In this document: in pieces, positions 34,601 through 41,092 of the stretch
How positions within the stretch are numbered: position 1 is the first letter of the stretch
How the letters are laid out: the number at the start of each line of letters is the position of its first letter
NCBI GenBank assembly: GCA_018676675.1
Contig: JABHEG010000285.1
Coordinates: 1 to 41,092, forward strand
Origin: Lentisphaerota bacterium
GTDB taxonomy: Bacteria > Verrucomicrobiota > Lentisphaeria > Oligosphaerales > JABHEG01
DNA length: 41,092 nucleotides
Direction of reading: 5' to 3'
Translations under genes and position numbers: made by a program
Notes under the pieces: model-generated
Database searches by the model: none
The model's input: the letters and a program-made list of their open reading frames with translations, nothing else
What the model was told of the DNA's origin: nothing

Positions 34601-35994
34601 GCCACTTCCTGTCCGTTGATGAACAGTTTGTAGTAGTCGTTCGAGCGAGCCTGCAGGAAGGCCGTGTCAATGCCTTCGAGATCCGCGATGTCAAAGGTCT
34701 TTCGGAAGTAGCGCGGGGAGTTCGCACGATGCACTTTGTTCGGTTCGGGATACCAGATGTACCAGGCATCCCAATAGGGTTCATTCCGCCCGACCAGGGG
34801 CTGTGTGGGCCCAAACACTTCGAGCTCACAGAGCTGCGGGAACCCTCCTGTTCCTGCTTCAAGAACAAGTCGCAGTCGATCGGTTGTGATCTCGGGGAAG
34901 CGGATCTGTTTGTACGTCCCCGCAGGCATCTCAGCCGGGCCGACCCGCGTCACAGTTTGAGGCTTCCAGTTGCGGATCGCCTCGACTCGGGCAGCGGTAA
35001 TCGTGTTCGGCGGACACTCTTCGAAGGCAACCGTGTCGATCCGGACGGGGTATCGCCAACGCAGCTCAATCCATTGTGGGAACTCGGACTCTTTCGGTCG
35101 CCAGATGCTGTTCGGGTCGCCATCGATGAGGTTATCGGAGTAGGCATCTGCGTAGTCGCTGAACGACGATGCGAGGGTGTAGCCTCCAGCACGAACAAGG
35201 TTGTCCCGCTGTCGTCGTTCCCGCTCACGGTTCCGTTCCTGAAAGGCCATGGTCAGCTCCGCGTTCCCGGAAAGTGACGCATCGAACACTGCTCGAGCCT
35301 CGTCAGCACTCAGCGCTTCGTCTATCACAACAAGCTCATCAAACGCAGTCTTGTCGTCACCAACGAAGGCCCACCCGGGATAGGAGGTCCCAACCAGCAG
35401 ACGTTCCCATCCGGCTTCCGGGAATGCGATAGCTGGAGCCGTTCCCACGAGCTGGCCATTGAAGTACACGCAGACACCCTTTGCCCCCCAGGTCAGAAGA
35501 ATGTGACGCCATTCGCCAACAGCCCAGGACGCGGCCGGGCAACGGATCAGGCGTCGATCTGCGGCAACGCCATTCTCGGCCAGTAAGACCAAGCTGGTCG
35601 TGTTGTGGACCTTGTAGAGCATGAAGCGGCTCAGATGGTCCTGTTCCTGGCGCAGAAGGGTGACGAAGAAGACAAACCTGCCTACCACCGGCGTCCAGTC
35701 CCGGGGGCACGCCCAGAACGCGAGAGTGCCCCCATTGGCAGGGACGTTCTCCCGGGCGGAATAGAGCAGCCGCCTCTTCCCTCCGAGAATGGCAGCCTTG
35801 CCGCTGAAGCCCTTCTCATAGGCGACGTCACCGTACACCCTCGCAGCAGGGGAACCGCACGCTGTTGCGGCGTCCGGCGTCCCATCGAGGGGGAGATACA
35901 GGAGACGTTCAGCCCTGGCGGGGAGAAGAGCGAAAAGCCCGGCCATGAGAACGAGACAGAACGCATGAGTTCCGTGGCAGTGCGCGCGTTTCAT
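31657..35994 (-). CDS. Giant exported LamG/discoidin/glycosidase-like protein
   Basis: The 1445-residue product begins MKRAHCHGTHAFCLVLMAGL, with signal cleavage probably after the ARA at about residue 28. GGAGG lies 10 bases upstream. Domains in order: a LamG/concanavalin-like domain at 30-247 (GTLAFWACPRDW; WRHILLTWGAKGVCVYFNG); a charged helical linker at 248-266; a discoidin (F5/8C) domain at 270-395 (NLIDGDPNSIW; RLRLVLEAGT); a jelly-roll sugar-binding-like domain at 415-570 (YYKLFINGQEVATGS); beta modules to about 740; and a GH42-like TIM barrel at about 740-1160 (WEKGFAELNQNITNTL; VDGGVFRDPTAGRMTFDYF). After it come an amidotransferase-like segment (DYKLYIFLNPFFMSASERGA) and a C-terminal beta domain. 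This matches the plan of beta-galactosidase-like enzymes, but I cannot pick the catalytic glutamates. It probably attacks an extracellular glycan and is followed by thuA. Confidence 0.82.
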   Translation of the reverse strand: MKRAHCHGTHAFCLVLMAGLFALLPARAERLLYLPLDGTPDAATACGSPAARVYGDVAYEKGFSGKAAILGGKRRLLYSARENVPANGGTLAFWACPRDWTPVVGRFVFFVTLLRQEQDHLSRFMLYKVHNTTSLVLLAENGVAADRRLIRCPAASWAVGEWRHILLTWGAKGVCVYFNGQLVGTAPAIAFPEAGWERLLVGTSYPGWAFVGDDKTAFDELVVIDEALSADEARAVFDASLSGNAELTMAFQERNRERERRQRDNLVRAGGYTLASSFSDYADAYSDNLIDGDPNSIWRPKESEFPQWIELRWRYPVRIDTVAFEECPPNTITAARVEAIRNWKPQTVTRVGPAEMPAGTYKQIRFPEITTDRLRLVLEAGTGGFPQLCELEVFGPTQPLVGRNEPYWDAWYIWYPEPNKVHRANSPRYFRKTFDIADLEGIDTAFLQARSNDYYKLFINGQEVATGSTTIRPIDVISALRDGTNVISAIADLGSNPGQWGWGEFLAELSLNRVGKSTKVGTDATWRASNEEVMGWHEAAFDASAWEPVALYLRPPGGPWGRIPYHCTAVREQARVERVSLHPAKAKPGDLLTVRADLTVDAPLKSDYFLVFELGEKAVDGLHGEFSVVRAVVETPSASSGWQAGVPVKVEAELRLPEFAPSGRTPLHIRAISSSTGVELELLGSGGESPPEFGEVMVARPVERPSIRPSVSGAAVFHNGQAALRIGDQVKPPLFWRYCPLNSFERSYHYPADTGIHLHHFIMYPHVIDLDRQAWEKGFAELNQNITNTLRVDPEAELMVLFDLRPTNAWLKAFPEERLVNGFGDPGPVSYASARYEAEVHAYTRALIAFLKDKPYYGRLVAVKPMTCGVPDSGLGGVSINTWQEERSKLTVGDHNPQALAAFRVWLRGKYGDDVQALREAWCKPEATFETATPVLSELLAEGVDGGVFRDPTAGRMTFDYFEFLPGLLGRFYQRLAKLIKAETDGKVMVMIHYGYVIAHLTSCNNPGSIFQNNNFDFPDMLADPNIDAYLGAPDYGRRLAGNPYTLYFPVESITLHKRHYIADGDYRTFVAKPVIHGRLRSVRETDAVLTRDLATCLVGNSGTWFSDMSVGSDRSAVGFFLEESILRTVRRMNDLFKAALEIPRRPAAEIAVFVSPSTPRYHDAYRASVVYRNLIVHTYWRELHRIGAPFDCYMMDDLTHPDLRTDYKLYIFLNPFFMSASERGAVDALKQDGKTLLWFYAPGYIDDERGLAPEHIGQATGIRVTRRADKELMRCTVLPGNHPITAGLEPKHEYAVKRYGYPATDRLHPTAFGPVFQISDPDAVPLAAYADGQTAFGVRDFGSWRSVYTALPFLDSTALRNIAAVAGVHIYCAEDIILDADNRFLMVHSGYDGERSVTLRLPAPRKVTDALSGHPIKADANAFDVQLPECTTRIFRLEDVPPGQ

Positions 35995-36158
35995 CAGTTC
36001 GAGTCCTCCGGGATGACCGTGGCGGAACGGAATCCACCATGAAGCCGGAATCTCTTTGCGCAAGCTCGAATACGTCCGCCCGTTCGCGCGCTATTGTATC
36101 TTGCGTACGTACACCATGGCAGGCCCACGAGCCTGCGGGCCGCAATCGGAGGCTTCTC

Positions 36159-36881
36159 ATGCATCGACTGTTCCTCGCCATCTGCCTTGCCGCTGCGTTG
36201 CTGCTGGGGATCGGTTGCCGTCGAGAGCGACCTGAACAGCAAGCCAAGACGTCCCAAGCCGCAAGCACGTCTGCCTCGGCTCAAGCCGCCGTCCAGCCCC
36301 AAACTGAGGGGGCCGGAGAGGCCCCGAAGCCTGTCGCCAAAGCGCCAGCGCCCAAACCGGAGAACCACCCGGCCGTTGCGGGTGACACATTTTTCACTGC
36401 AGCCCTCGATGGCAAGCTGGGAACGGTGCAGAAGGCACTGGCCGGCGGAACAGCCGTTGATACCGCGGACGCCGAACAACGAACAGCCCTGATGTTGGCC
36501 TCGTTCAACGGGCATGCGAACGTTGTGGGAATGCTCCTCGAAGCGGGAGCCGATGTCAATCTGCGTGACCGAGTTGGGCGAACAGCCCTGATGTTTGCCG
36601 CCACGGGCGACAACATTGATGCCGTGAACCTGCTGCTGGAGGCCGGAGCACACGTGAACCTGGCGGATGGGCACGAGGGATGGACGGCCCTGATGTTTGC
36701 CGCGGCCGAAGGCCAGTCTGAGGTAGTCTCAGCGCTGCTCAAACGCAACGCCAATCCCAAACTCCGAGATACGGACGGCGACTCAGCCGCCGACTTCGCC
36801 TCTCAGCGCGGTCACAGAGAGCTCGCGCAGTTGCTCACGAACGTGGGCGCGGCCCCCCAGCCGAAGCATTCAGCCCCTTGA
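36159..36881 (+). CDS. Ankyrin-repeat lipoprotein
   Basis: The 240-residue product starts MHRLFLAICLAAALLLGIGC, a lipoprotein signal peptide with C20 as the likely lipidated cysteine. The ATG at 36159 is fixed by GGAGG (36148-36152) 6 bases upstream. Residues 21-72 are a Gln/Ala/Pro/Lys-rich linker. From about residue 75 to 230 there are four to five ankyrin repeats, with EQRTALMLASFNGHANVVGM, GRTALMFAATGDNIDAV and WTALMFAAAEGQSEVVSAL as the clearest. The protein is likely a membrane-anchored binding protein facing the periplasm. Its 3' end overlaps the convergent isomerase-like gene by 47 bases. The partner is unknown. Confidence 0.93.
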   Translation: MHRLFLAICLAAALLLGIGCRRERPEQQAKTSQAASTSASAQAAVQPQTEGAGEAPKPVAKAPAPKPENHPAVAGDTFFTAALDGKLGTVQKALAGGTAVDTADAEQRTALMLASFNGHANVVGMLLEAGADVNLRDRVGRTALMFAATGDNIDAVNLLLEAGAHVNLADGHEGWTALMFAAAEGQSEVVSALLKRNANPKLRDTDGDSAADFASQRGHRELAQLLTNVGAAPQPKHSAP

Positions 36882-37788
36882 CGAACGCCACGCTCTCCTC
36901 GACTGACCGATCCTGCCAGGCCAGGATCTGCTCAATGCTGGGCCTGTCCCCTCCCGCTCTGGGGAGCAGTACCCACGAGGGGTGAAACGGACCTTCAAGG
37001 ACGCAGAACGCTCCCGTCCCAGGCGCCGCGCCGGCGCCGGTGGTAAGGGAGCAGCGGAACGGTGCGCTGTAGCCGTAACAGACCTCGATGATGAGTCGTT
37101 CCAAGGGGGAGTCCTCGGAGAGCGTACGGAAACACTCAGCGCAATCAATGCTGCCGGTCCCGAGGGTCACACCGGCTATCACGGGCTGATCGCCGGCGCT
37201 CTTGACCACGACATGGTCTTTGAAGTGACTGCTCACAGCGAGGGGAGCCAAAGCCCGGACAGCATCGACCGGATCTTCCCACACCATCATGGAGTTGCCC
37301 GTGTCCACGTGAGTCCCAACCCACTCACTGTCCACCTGGCGGACGAGGTCGAGTATCTGCCCTGACGTCTCATACTCGTGGTTTTCCACCCCGATACGGA
37401 CGCCAAGATCAGCGCAAACCGGCACGACCTGCCGGAGCAGGCCGGGAGCCTCAGCCAACTCCTGCTCGAGGTCTCCACCGCAACTGGCGTATGTACGCAA
37501 TGTGTCGGCTCCCACGGCACTGCACAGGTGAAGCATGGCGGTCAGGTGATCCGGATCCATTCCTCGCGAGTCGATCTCAACGAAGAGACCCAGAGCCTCG
37601 ATGGTCTGGCGGATCTCCCGAAGTCGACCCGGATCATCACCGCCCACGTGACCGAAATTCCCACCATTGACGTTGAGTTGGACGCCGCCGAGGCCCAGCT
37701 CCGCAGACCGCTCGATGAACGCAAAAGCATCCATCGCGCCCTGTCCGAACCAGGCGTGGTAACTGAAGGTCTCGAGGCCAATCAGCAT
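36835..37788 (-). CDS. Sugar phosphate isomerase/epimerase-like TIM barrel protein
   Basis: The 317-residue protein belongs to the xylose-isomerase-like (AP endonuclease 2) barrel family. The start MLIGLETFSYHAWFG is placed at the ATG at 37788, 8 bases after GGAG. Likely metal ligands are E135 (GVENHEYE), D162 (THVDTGN), H188 (VSSHFKDH) and E235 (LIIEVCYG), the usual Glu-Asp-His-Glu set. Members isomerise or epimerise sugars, and some act as lyases on 3-keto glycosides. The three Gfo/Idh genes 14-20 kb away make the last role attractive, but this is inference. It is divergent from the arsenate reductase gene. No signal peptide is present. Confidence 0.9.
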   Translation of the reverse strand: MLIGLETFSYHAWFGQGAMDAFAFIERSAELGLGGVQLNVNGGNFGHVGGDDPGRLREIRQTIEALGLFVEIDSRGMDPDHLTAMLHLCSAVGADTLRTYASCGGDLEQELAEAPGLLRQVVPVCADLGVRIGVENHEYETSGQILDLVRQVDSEWVGTHVDTGNSMMVWEDPVDAVRALAPLAVSSHFKDHVVVKSAGDQPVIAGVTLGTGSIDCAECFRTLSEDSPLERLIIEVCYGYSAPFRCSLTTGAGAAPGTGAFCVLEGPFHPSWVLLPRAGGDRPSIEQILAWQDRSVEESVAFVKGLNASAGGPRPRS

Positions 37789-37839
37789 GAGCCTATCTCC
37801 CTTTCTCAACGTGCGCCGTTCTGGTGACAAGGTATACCC

Positions 37840-37853
37840 ATGGGAGTTCCCAT
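37840..37853. promoter_or_regulatory. Palindromic operator candidate between the isomerase and arsC genes
   Basis: ATGGGA and TCCCAT are perfect inverted arms around GT. They sit 52 bases from the isomerase ATG and 98 bases from the arsC ATG. GTATAC (37832-37837), a possible leftward -10, is adjacent, so binding here could control the isomerase-like gene. A weak rightward pair, TTGCTT (37880-37885) and TATCTA (37903-37908), is possible for arsC. Confidence 0.4.
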
Positions 37854-37950
37854 CACAGTTCCACCACAGCTACGGCCACTTGCTTTCCATCTGCGCTCAG
37901 TGTATCTATCGCCGCAGATCACCAACCCAAACTGAGGCCGTGGAGTCACG

Positions 37951-38385
37951 ATGAACGAAGAGCTCCGAGTTCTGTTCCTTTGCACCGGGAATTCCTGTCG
38001 CAGCCAGATGGCGGAAGGTCTCTGCCGACACTTCCGCGGGGATGTCATTGATGCGGCTTCGGCAGGGATCGAGACACACGGTCTTAATCCCTCCGCAGTG
38101 AGAGTGATGGCTGACATCGGCATTGACATCTCCGGGCATCACAGCAAGACGGTTGCCGATCTGGGTGACGCCGTCTTCGATTATGTCGTCACTGTGTGCG
38201 GCCACGCCAACGAGACGTGCCCGTTCTTTCCCGCCCGGACCAGGGTCGTGCATCAAGGCTTCGATGATCCACCACGGTTAGCCGCGGAAGCAACGAGCGA
38301 AGAGGAAGCGCTCAACCACTACCGACGCGTGCGGGATGAGATCAGAGCCTGGATTCTCTCTCTACCGGAAGCCCTGAATTCCTGA
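37951..38385 (+). CDS. arsC: Arsenate reductase, thioredoxin-coupled (low-molecular-weight phosphatase fold)
   Basis: The 144-residue protein has the phosphatase loop LFLCTGNSCRSQMAEG, with nucleophile C11 in CxxxxxR(S) form. The two resolving cysteines lie in VVTVCGHANETCPFFP (C83 and C90). This C11/C83/C90 trio matches the C10/C82/C89 set of the thioredoxin-coupled ArsC of S. aureus pI258, which reduces arsenate to arsenite. The intervening HQGFDDPPRL segment also fits this family. GGAG lies 6 bases upstream of the ATG. No arsR, arsB or acr3 gene is adjacent, so it appears as a lone copy between carbohydrate-related genes. A general tyrosine-phosphatase role is less likely given all three cysteines. 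Confidence 0.93.
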   Translation: MNEELRVLFLCTGNSCRSQMAEGLCRHFRGDVIDAASAGIETHGLNPSAVRVMADIGIDISGHHSKTVADLGDAVFDYVVTVCGHANETCPFFPARTRVVHQGFDDPPRLAAEATSEEEALNHYRRVRDEIRAWILSLPEALNS

Positions 38386-38405
38386 CTTTCCTCAGACATC
38401 GCCCC

Positions 38406-41024
38406 ATGACGTCATCCAGACTCACACCACTAAATCCAGCCTTGGGCCACTGGCCCCGCACTGCTCACCACGGTCTCGGCGTGTGGCTGGCTTCCGTCGT
38501 GCTGTCGATCAGCGTTGCCGCTCAGGACGGGGCAGTCACATGGCTCCCCCGGCGCGCACCGGCAACCTTCAATCTGACGTCCAGCGTGGTGTTCCTCGAC
38601 GAAGCTCCCGCGGACAGCCAGGCCCTGCTGCTCTTCAGCCCGGACGAAGGGCCAACCTGCCGCGTTGTGGTCGCCGCCACCCGCGTCTCGGTTCTGACAG
38701 AAGCCAACAACGAGACGAGGGAGCTGGCGACCGCGCCTTGCGGCGACCTCCGCGATGCGCAGCGGCACGAACTCCTCGTGAAGCGACGCGCGAGTTCCAC
38801 CGCGGTTTACCTGGATGGCTCACGCCTGCTCGCGGCAGATGCCCCTTCAGAAACCGCAATCCGTTGCAGAGCAGGCTATTCGGCGAACCCGCCGGGGATT
38901 CAGCTTGAGCGACCTCGGATCCAGCCGGTCGGCCCGGTCAACTTCGCCGACGACTTCATGCGGGTAGCCGGCGAAATGGGGGCCTGGACATCACAGGCCG
39001 GCGACTGGTCGGTTGCGGGGATCGGTTTGCCGCAGTTCAGCGCCAACGCGTTCTGTTTCCGGGGCCGCGGCAACCCAGCCTATTGTGTAGCCGGCCAGTG
39101 GTTCTGGGAGAACTACCGAGTCTCTGCCTCCGTCCGAGTTGAGACGGCGGCCAATGAAGCCGGCGTCATGAGCCACATCCAGGGAACGGACACGTGGCTT
39201 TTGTTCCGCTGGCGCGGCGGCGTTCTTGAGCTGATCCGGAACACGGAAAGTGGCTACCAGTTGTTGGCCACCCACCCGTGTCAGCTTACCCCGAACCAAT
39301 GGTACAAACTCAGCGTGGGCACATGCGCAGGCCGCGTCGCCTGCTACATCGACGGGGCACTCGTCTTCGGGCCCATGCCATCTCCCACTGACCACGGACA
39401 AATTGGCCTGTGGGCAAAGGGCGATGGCGGCGTACGCTTCGACGATATCCAGGCTGAGCACATCGAAGTCCTCGGACTTCCTCCTCTGGCCGGCAGGGAG
39501 GCGCACGTCAAGACGATCTTCGTGAACGACAAGTACATGAAGAACTGGTCACAACGCACAGCCGCGTCCGCTGACAGCGTCTTGGACTACACGTTCCATC
39601 AGGCACCGTCCGACTGGTCGGTCGCAGCGGGTCAGTGGGGGATACAGTCCCGTTGGGTCTGCCAGCCACGCTGGACCTGGTTTGGGGGAACGCACGACCG
39701 CGCCGCCATCGTCTGGCACAAAGCCCGGCTTCGGGGTGACGTCAGCGCGGCCATCTACGCCGCCTTCCGGATGGACTCACCATTCGACCCCGTGTATCGG
39801 CACCCCGGCGACATGAACATCACCATCTGTGCTGACGGCCGGGACCTCAGCAGTGGGTATACGTTCGTCTTCGCCGGATGGGGGAACCGGTGGAGTCGGC
39901 TTCTGCGGGCAGGCGACATTGTCGCCGAAACGAACGCTCATCTGCTCCCGGATAACCGCGATGTGTTCCCCTACGCCAAACTGCACGCGCCCTGGTATGG
40001 TCTGCGGGTCTGCAAACGAAAGAACCGCGTCGAGTGCCTGGTGGGGGACGAACGCATTCTGACCTACGACGATCCGGAGCCCTTGAGCGGGGACCGAGTG
40101 GCCATCTGGACCTGGGACAACTCTCTGCTGCTGGCTCGGGCAACCGTCACTGCCGACGACGTCCTTCCCCCGACTCTTCAGGACTATGCTCCTCCCTACC
40201 CAACAAGGGAAGAAGAACCGGCCGAAGAAGCAGATAACCGGGGTGTCTGGCGCTGCACGATTCCAGGAGAGTCCTTCGAAGTACCCGTCCCCATCGCGGG
40301 GCTCGACCTGCGTAACAAGTCACACCTTTCCTTCCGGTACCGGGCAACGCCGGACCTGATGGCAAACCTCTACGTGGAAATCCACGAACAGCTTCACTGC
40401 TTCGTCTTTTCCGCCCCAAGCATTCCTTCCAGCACGGCTCCTGTGGTAGGGCGCTTCCCCGATCCCGTCCTTGACAGCACCTGGCGCGTCGCGGACCTGG
40501 ACCTCCTTGCCTGCCTTGGCCCCGCTTACCCGGAAGAAGCTCCGCTTGTGGTCAAGCGTGCGTTCCTCGGGCTTGTGAGCGATGACCAGTACGTGCTGTC
40601 CGGGTTTGGGGGCAACAGGGCTGGTGCGCAGTGCGGACTCCGCGATGTTTCGCTGAGTGCCGGCAAGGGCTCGGTCAAGGCACCACTCACGCCTCCCCGG
40701 ATCACCGGACTTCACATCGTTGGGGCCCCCGGCGGGAGAGACACATTTGAACAGGGCCTGGGACAGTGGCGAACTCTCGGCGAACAGGATGGTGCGACAC
40801 TGGCCCGAGATCGCTGGCACTCAGCTGAAGGGCGCTTCTCCATGCGCCTGACCAATGCGAGGCTGGGCGGGTCGTTCGGCGCCATCAACGCGGTTCCACC
40901 ATTTGCCCCACACAAGGCCCCGCTCTTCACGTTCGATTACCGAATAACGGATGAGGCTCTTGCAAAACCCCCATCGGCGTGGTTCTACACCGCGCCTTCG
41001 ATGGACCAACTATACGTGCAGTGA
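38406..41024 (+). CDS. Exported LamG/DUF1080-like multidomain protein, possibly truncated
   Basis: The 872-residue product has a hydrophobic segment at residues 24-39 (GVWLASVVLSISVAAQDG), a likely signal peptide after a long N-region. No clear ribosome site precedes the ATG. Concanavalin/DUF1080-like domains recur: residues 180-345 contain ADDFMRVAGEMGAWTSQAGD to GQIGLWAKGDGGVRFDDIQA, and residues 395-590 repeat the pattern (APSDWSVAAGQWGIQSRWVC). DUF1080-type folds include 3-keto-disaccharide hydrolases, but I cannot identify an active site. Two further beta domains follow. The last begins DTFEQGLGQWRTLGEQDG and stops after WFYTAPSMDQLYVQ, where the preceding domain has several more strands. 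Twenty bases later there is a C8T9 homopolymer. The stop may therefore be a frameshift or a true truncation. Confidence 0.8.
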   Translation: MTSSRLTPLNPALGHWPRTAHHGLGVWLASVVLSISVAAQDGAVTWLPRRAPATFNLTSSVVFLDEAPADSQALLLFSPDEGPTCRVVVAATRVSVLTEANNETRELATAPCGDLRDAQRHELLVKRRASSTAVYLDGSRLLAADAPSETAIRCRAGYSANPPGIQLERPRIQPVGPVNFADDFMRVAGEMGAWTSQAGDWSVAGIGLPQFSANAFCFRGRGNPAYCVAGQWFWENYRVSASVRVETAANEAGVMSHIQGTDTWLLFRWRGGVLELIRNTESGYQLLATHPCQLTPNQWYKLSVGTCAGRVACYIDGALVFGPMPSPTDHGQIGLWAKGDGGVRFDDIQAEHIEVLGLPPLAGREAHVKTIFVNDKYMKNWSQRTAASADSVLDYTFHQAPSDWSVAAGQWGIQSRWVCQPRWTWFGGTHDRAAIVWHKARLRGDVSAAIYAAFRMDSPFDPVYRHPGDMNITICADGRDLSSGYTFVFAGWGNRWSRLLRAGDIVAETNAHLLPDNRDVFPYAKLHAPWYGLRVCKRKNRVECLVGDERILTYDDPEPLSGDRVAIWTWDNSLLLARATVTADDVLPPTLQDYAPPYPTREEEPAEEADNRGVWRCTIPGESFEVPVPIAGLDLRNKSHLSFRYRATPDLMANLYVEIHEQLHCFVFSAPSIPSSTAPVVGRFPDPVLDSTWRVADLDLLACLGPAYPEEAPLVVKRAFLGLVSDDQYVLSGFGGNRAGAQCGLRDVSLSAGKGSVKAPLTPPRITGLHIVGAPGGRDTFEQGLGQWRTLGEQDGATLARDRWHSAEGRFSMRLTNARLGGSFGAINAVPPFAPHKAPLFTFDYRITDEALAKPPSAWFYTAPSMDQLYVQ

Positions 41025-41038
41025 AGCTCCTTGTCACG

Positions 41039-41055
41039 CCCCCCCCTTTTTTTTT
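41039..41055 (+). other. C8T9 homopolymer near the window end
   Basis: Eight C (41039-41046) and nine T (41047-41055) follow the stop of the LamG-like gene by 15 bases. No GC-rich stem precedes the T run, so it is not a classical terminator. Such a tract is prone to sequencing or assembly error, and to slippage. Confidence 0.7.
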
Positions 41056-41066
41056 GCAGGAAAAGC

Positions 41067-41092
41067 ATGGAACAACCTCTTCCGCAACTAGA
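41067..41092 (+). CDS. Possible start of the next gene (MEQPLPQL...)
   Basis: AGGAAAAGC immediately precedes an ATG at 41067, and the frame stays open for the eight codons left in the window. The evidence is only the ribosome-site-like sequence. The stretch could equally be the frame-shifted remainder of the preceding protein. Confidence 0.25.

Noticed and set aside
35995..36010. tRNA-like T-arm sequence (GTTCGAGTCC)
   Set aside because: No matching acceptor, D or anticodon arms can be folded around it; it is the ribosome-site region of the giant exported protein gene.
41047..41055. Terminator at the T9 run
   Set aside because: The bases before the T run are a C8 tract and not a self-complementary stem.

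Overview
The window is GC-rich bacterial chromosome. No plasmid, phage, transposase or tRNA gene was recognised. Gene content suggests an anaerobic or facultative glycan degrader of the PVC group (Lentisphaerota or Kiritimatiellota-like) or of a similar lineage such as Hydrogenedentota or Planctomycetota. The clues are exported FAD oxidoreductases, three Gfo/Idh/MocA dehydrogenases, ThuA, a sugar-isomerase-fold protein, very large exported LamG/discoidin/glycosidase proteins and a glycyl radical enzyme. The phylum is inferred and not proven by any single marker here.

Region 1 (1-7.1 kb) is housekeeping. rpsB runs leftwards off the window edge and carries a long Ala/Pro/Glu repeat tail. An 800-base gap follows, with a promoter for rpsB and a 97-base near-continuous stem-loop that may be an RNA gene. 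Next come a Pro/Ala-rich tail-anchored protein with repeated Thr-x-Lys-x-Arg/Lys-Pro motifs, a strong terminator, and complete dnaE.

Region 2 (7.3-15.5 kb) is envelope biogenesis and exported proteins. A GT-C glycosyltransferase and a YfhO-like membrane protein (TTG start, near-consensus promoter) are divergent. They are followed by an exported propeller-like protein and, on the other strand, an exported protein of unknown function.

Region 3 (15.7-38.4 kb) looks like a carbohydrate-utilisation region: a glycyl radical dehydratase/lyase without its activase, a Gfo/Idh gene divergent from a deacetylase-like gene across shared back-to-back promoters, a leftward Gfo/Idh-Gfo/Idh-GNAT operon, and two exported FAD oxidoreductases (one with two flavin domains and an inserted discoidin-like domain). 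Then come a tandem repeat array, a leftward 1445-residue LamG/discoidin/glycosidase protein followed by ThuA, an ankyrin lipoprotein, a sugar isomerase/epimerase-like gene and a thioredoxin-type arsenate reductase. Gfo/Idh, isomerase-fold and LamG/DUF1080-like proteins are the components of known oxidise-eliminate routes for glycoside breakdown, so a related route with exported flavoenzymes as extra oxidants is the most interesting hypothesis here.

The last large gene (38.4-41.0 kb) is an exported LamG/DUF1080-like protein that stops abruptly just before a C8T9 homopolymer near the window edge. Short related palindromic repeats are scattered through the intergenic gaps at 18.1, 20.9 and 30.4-30.7 kb.
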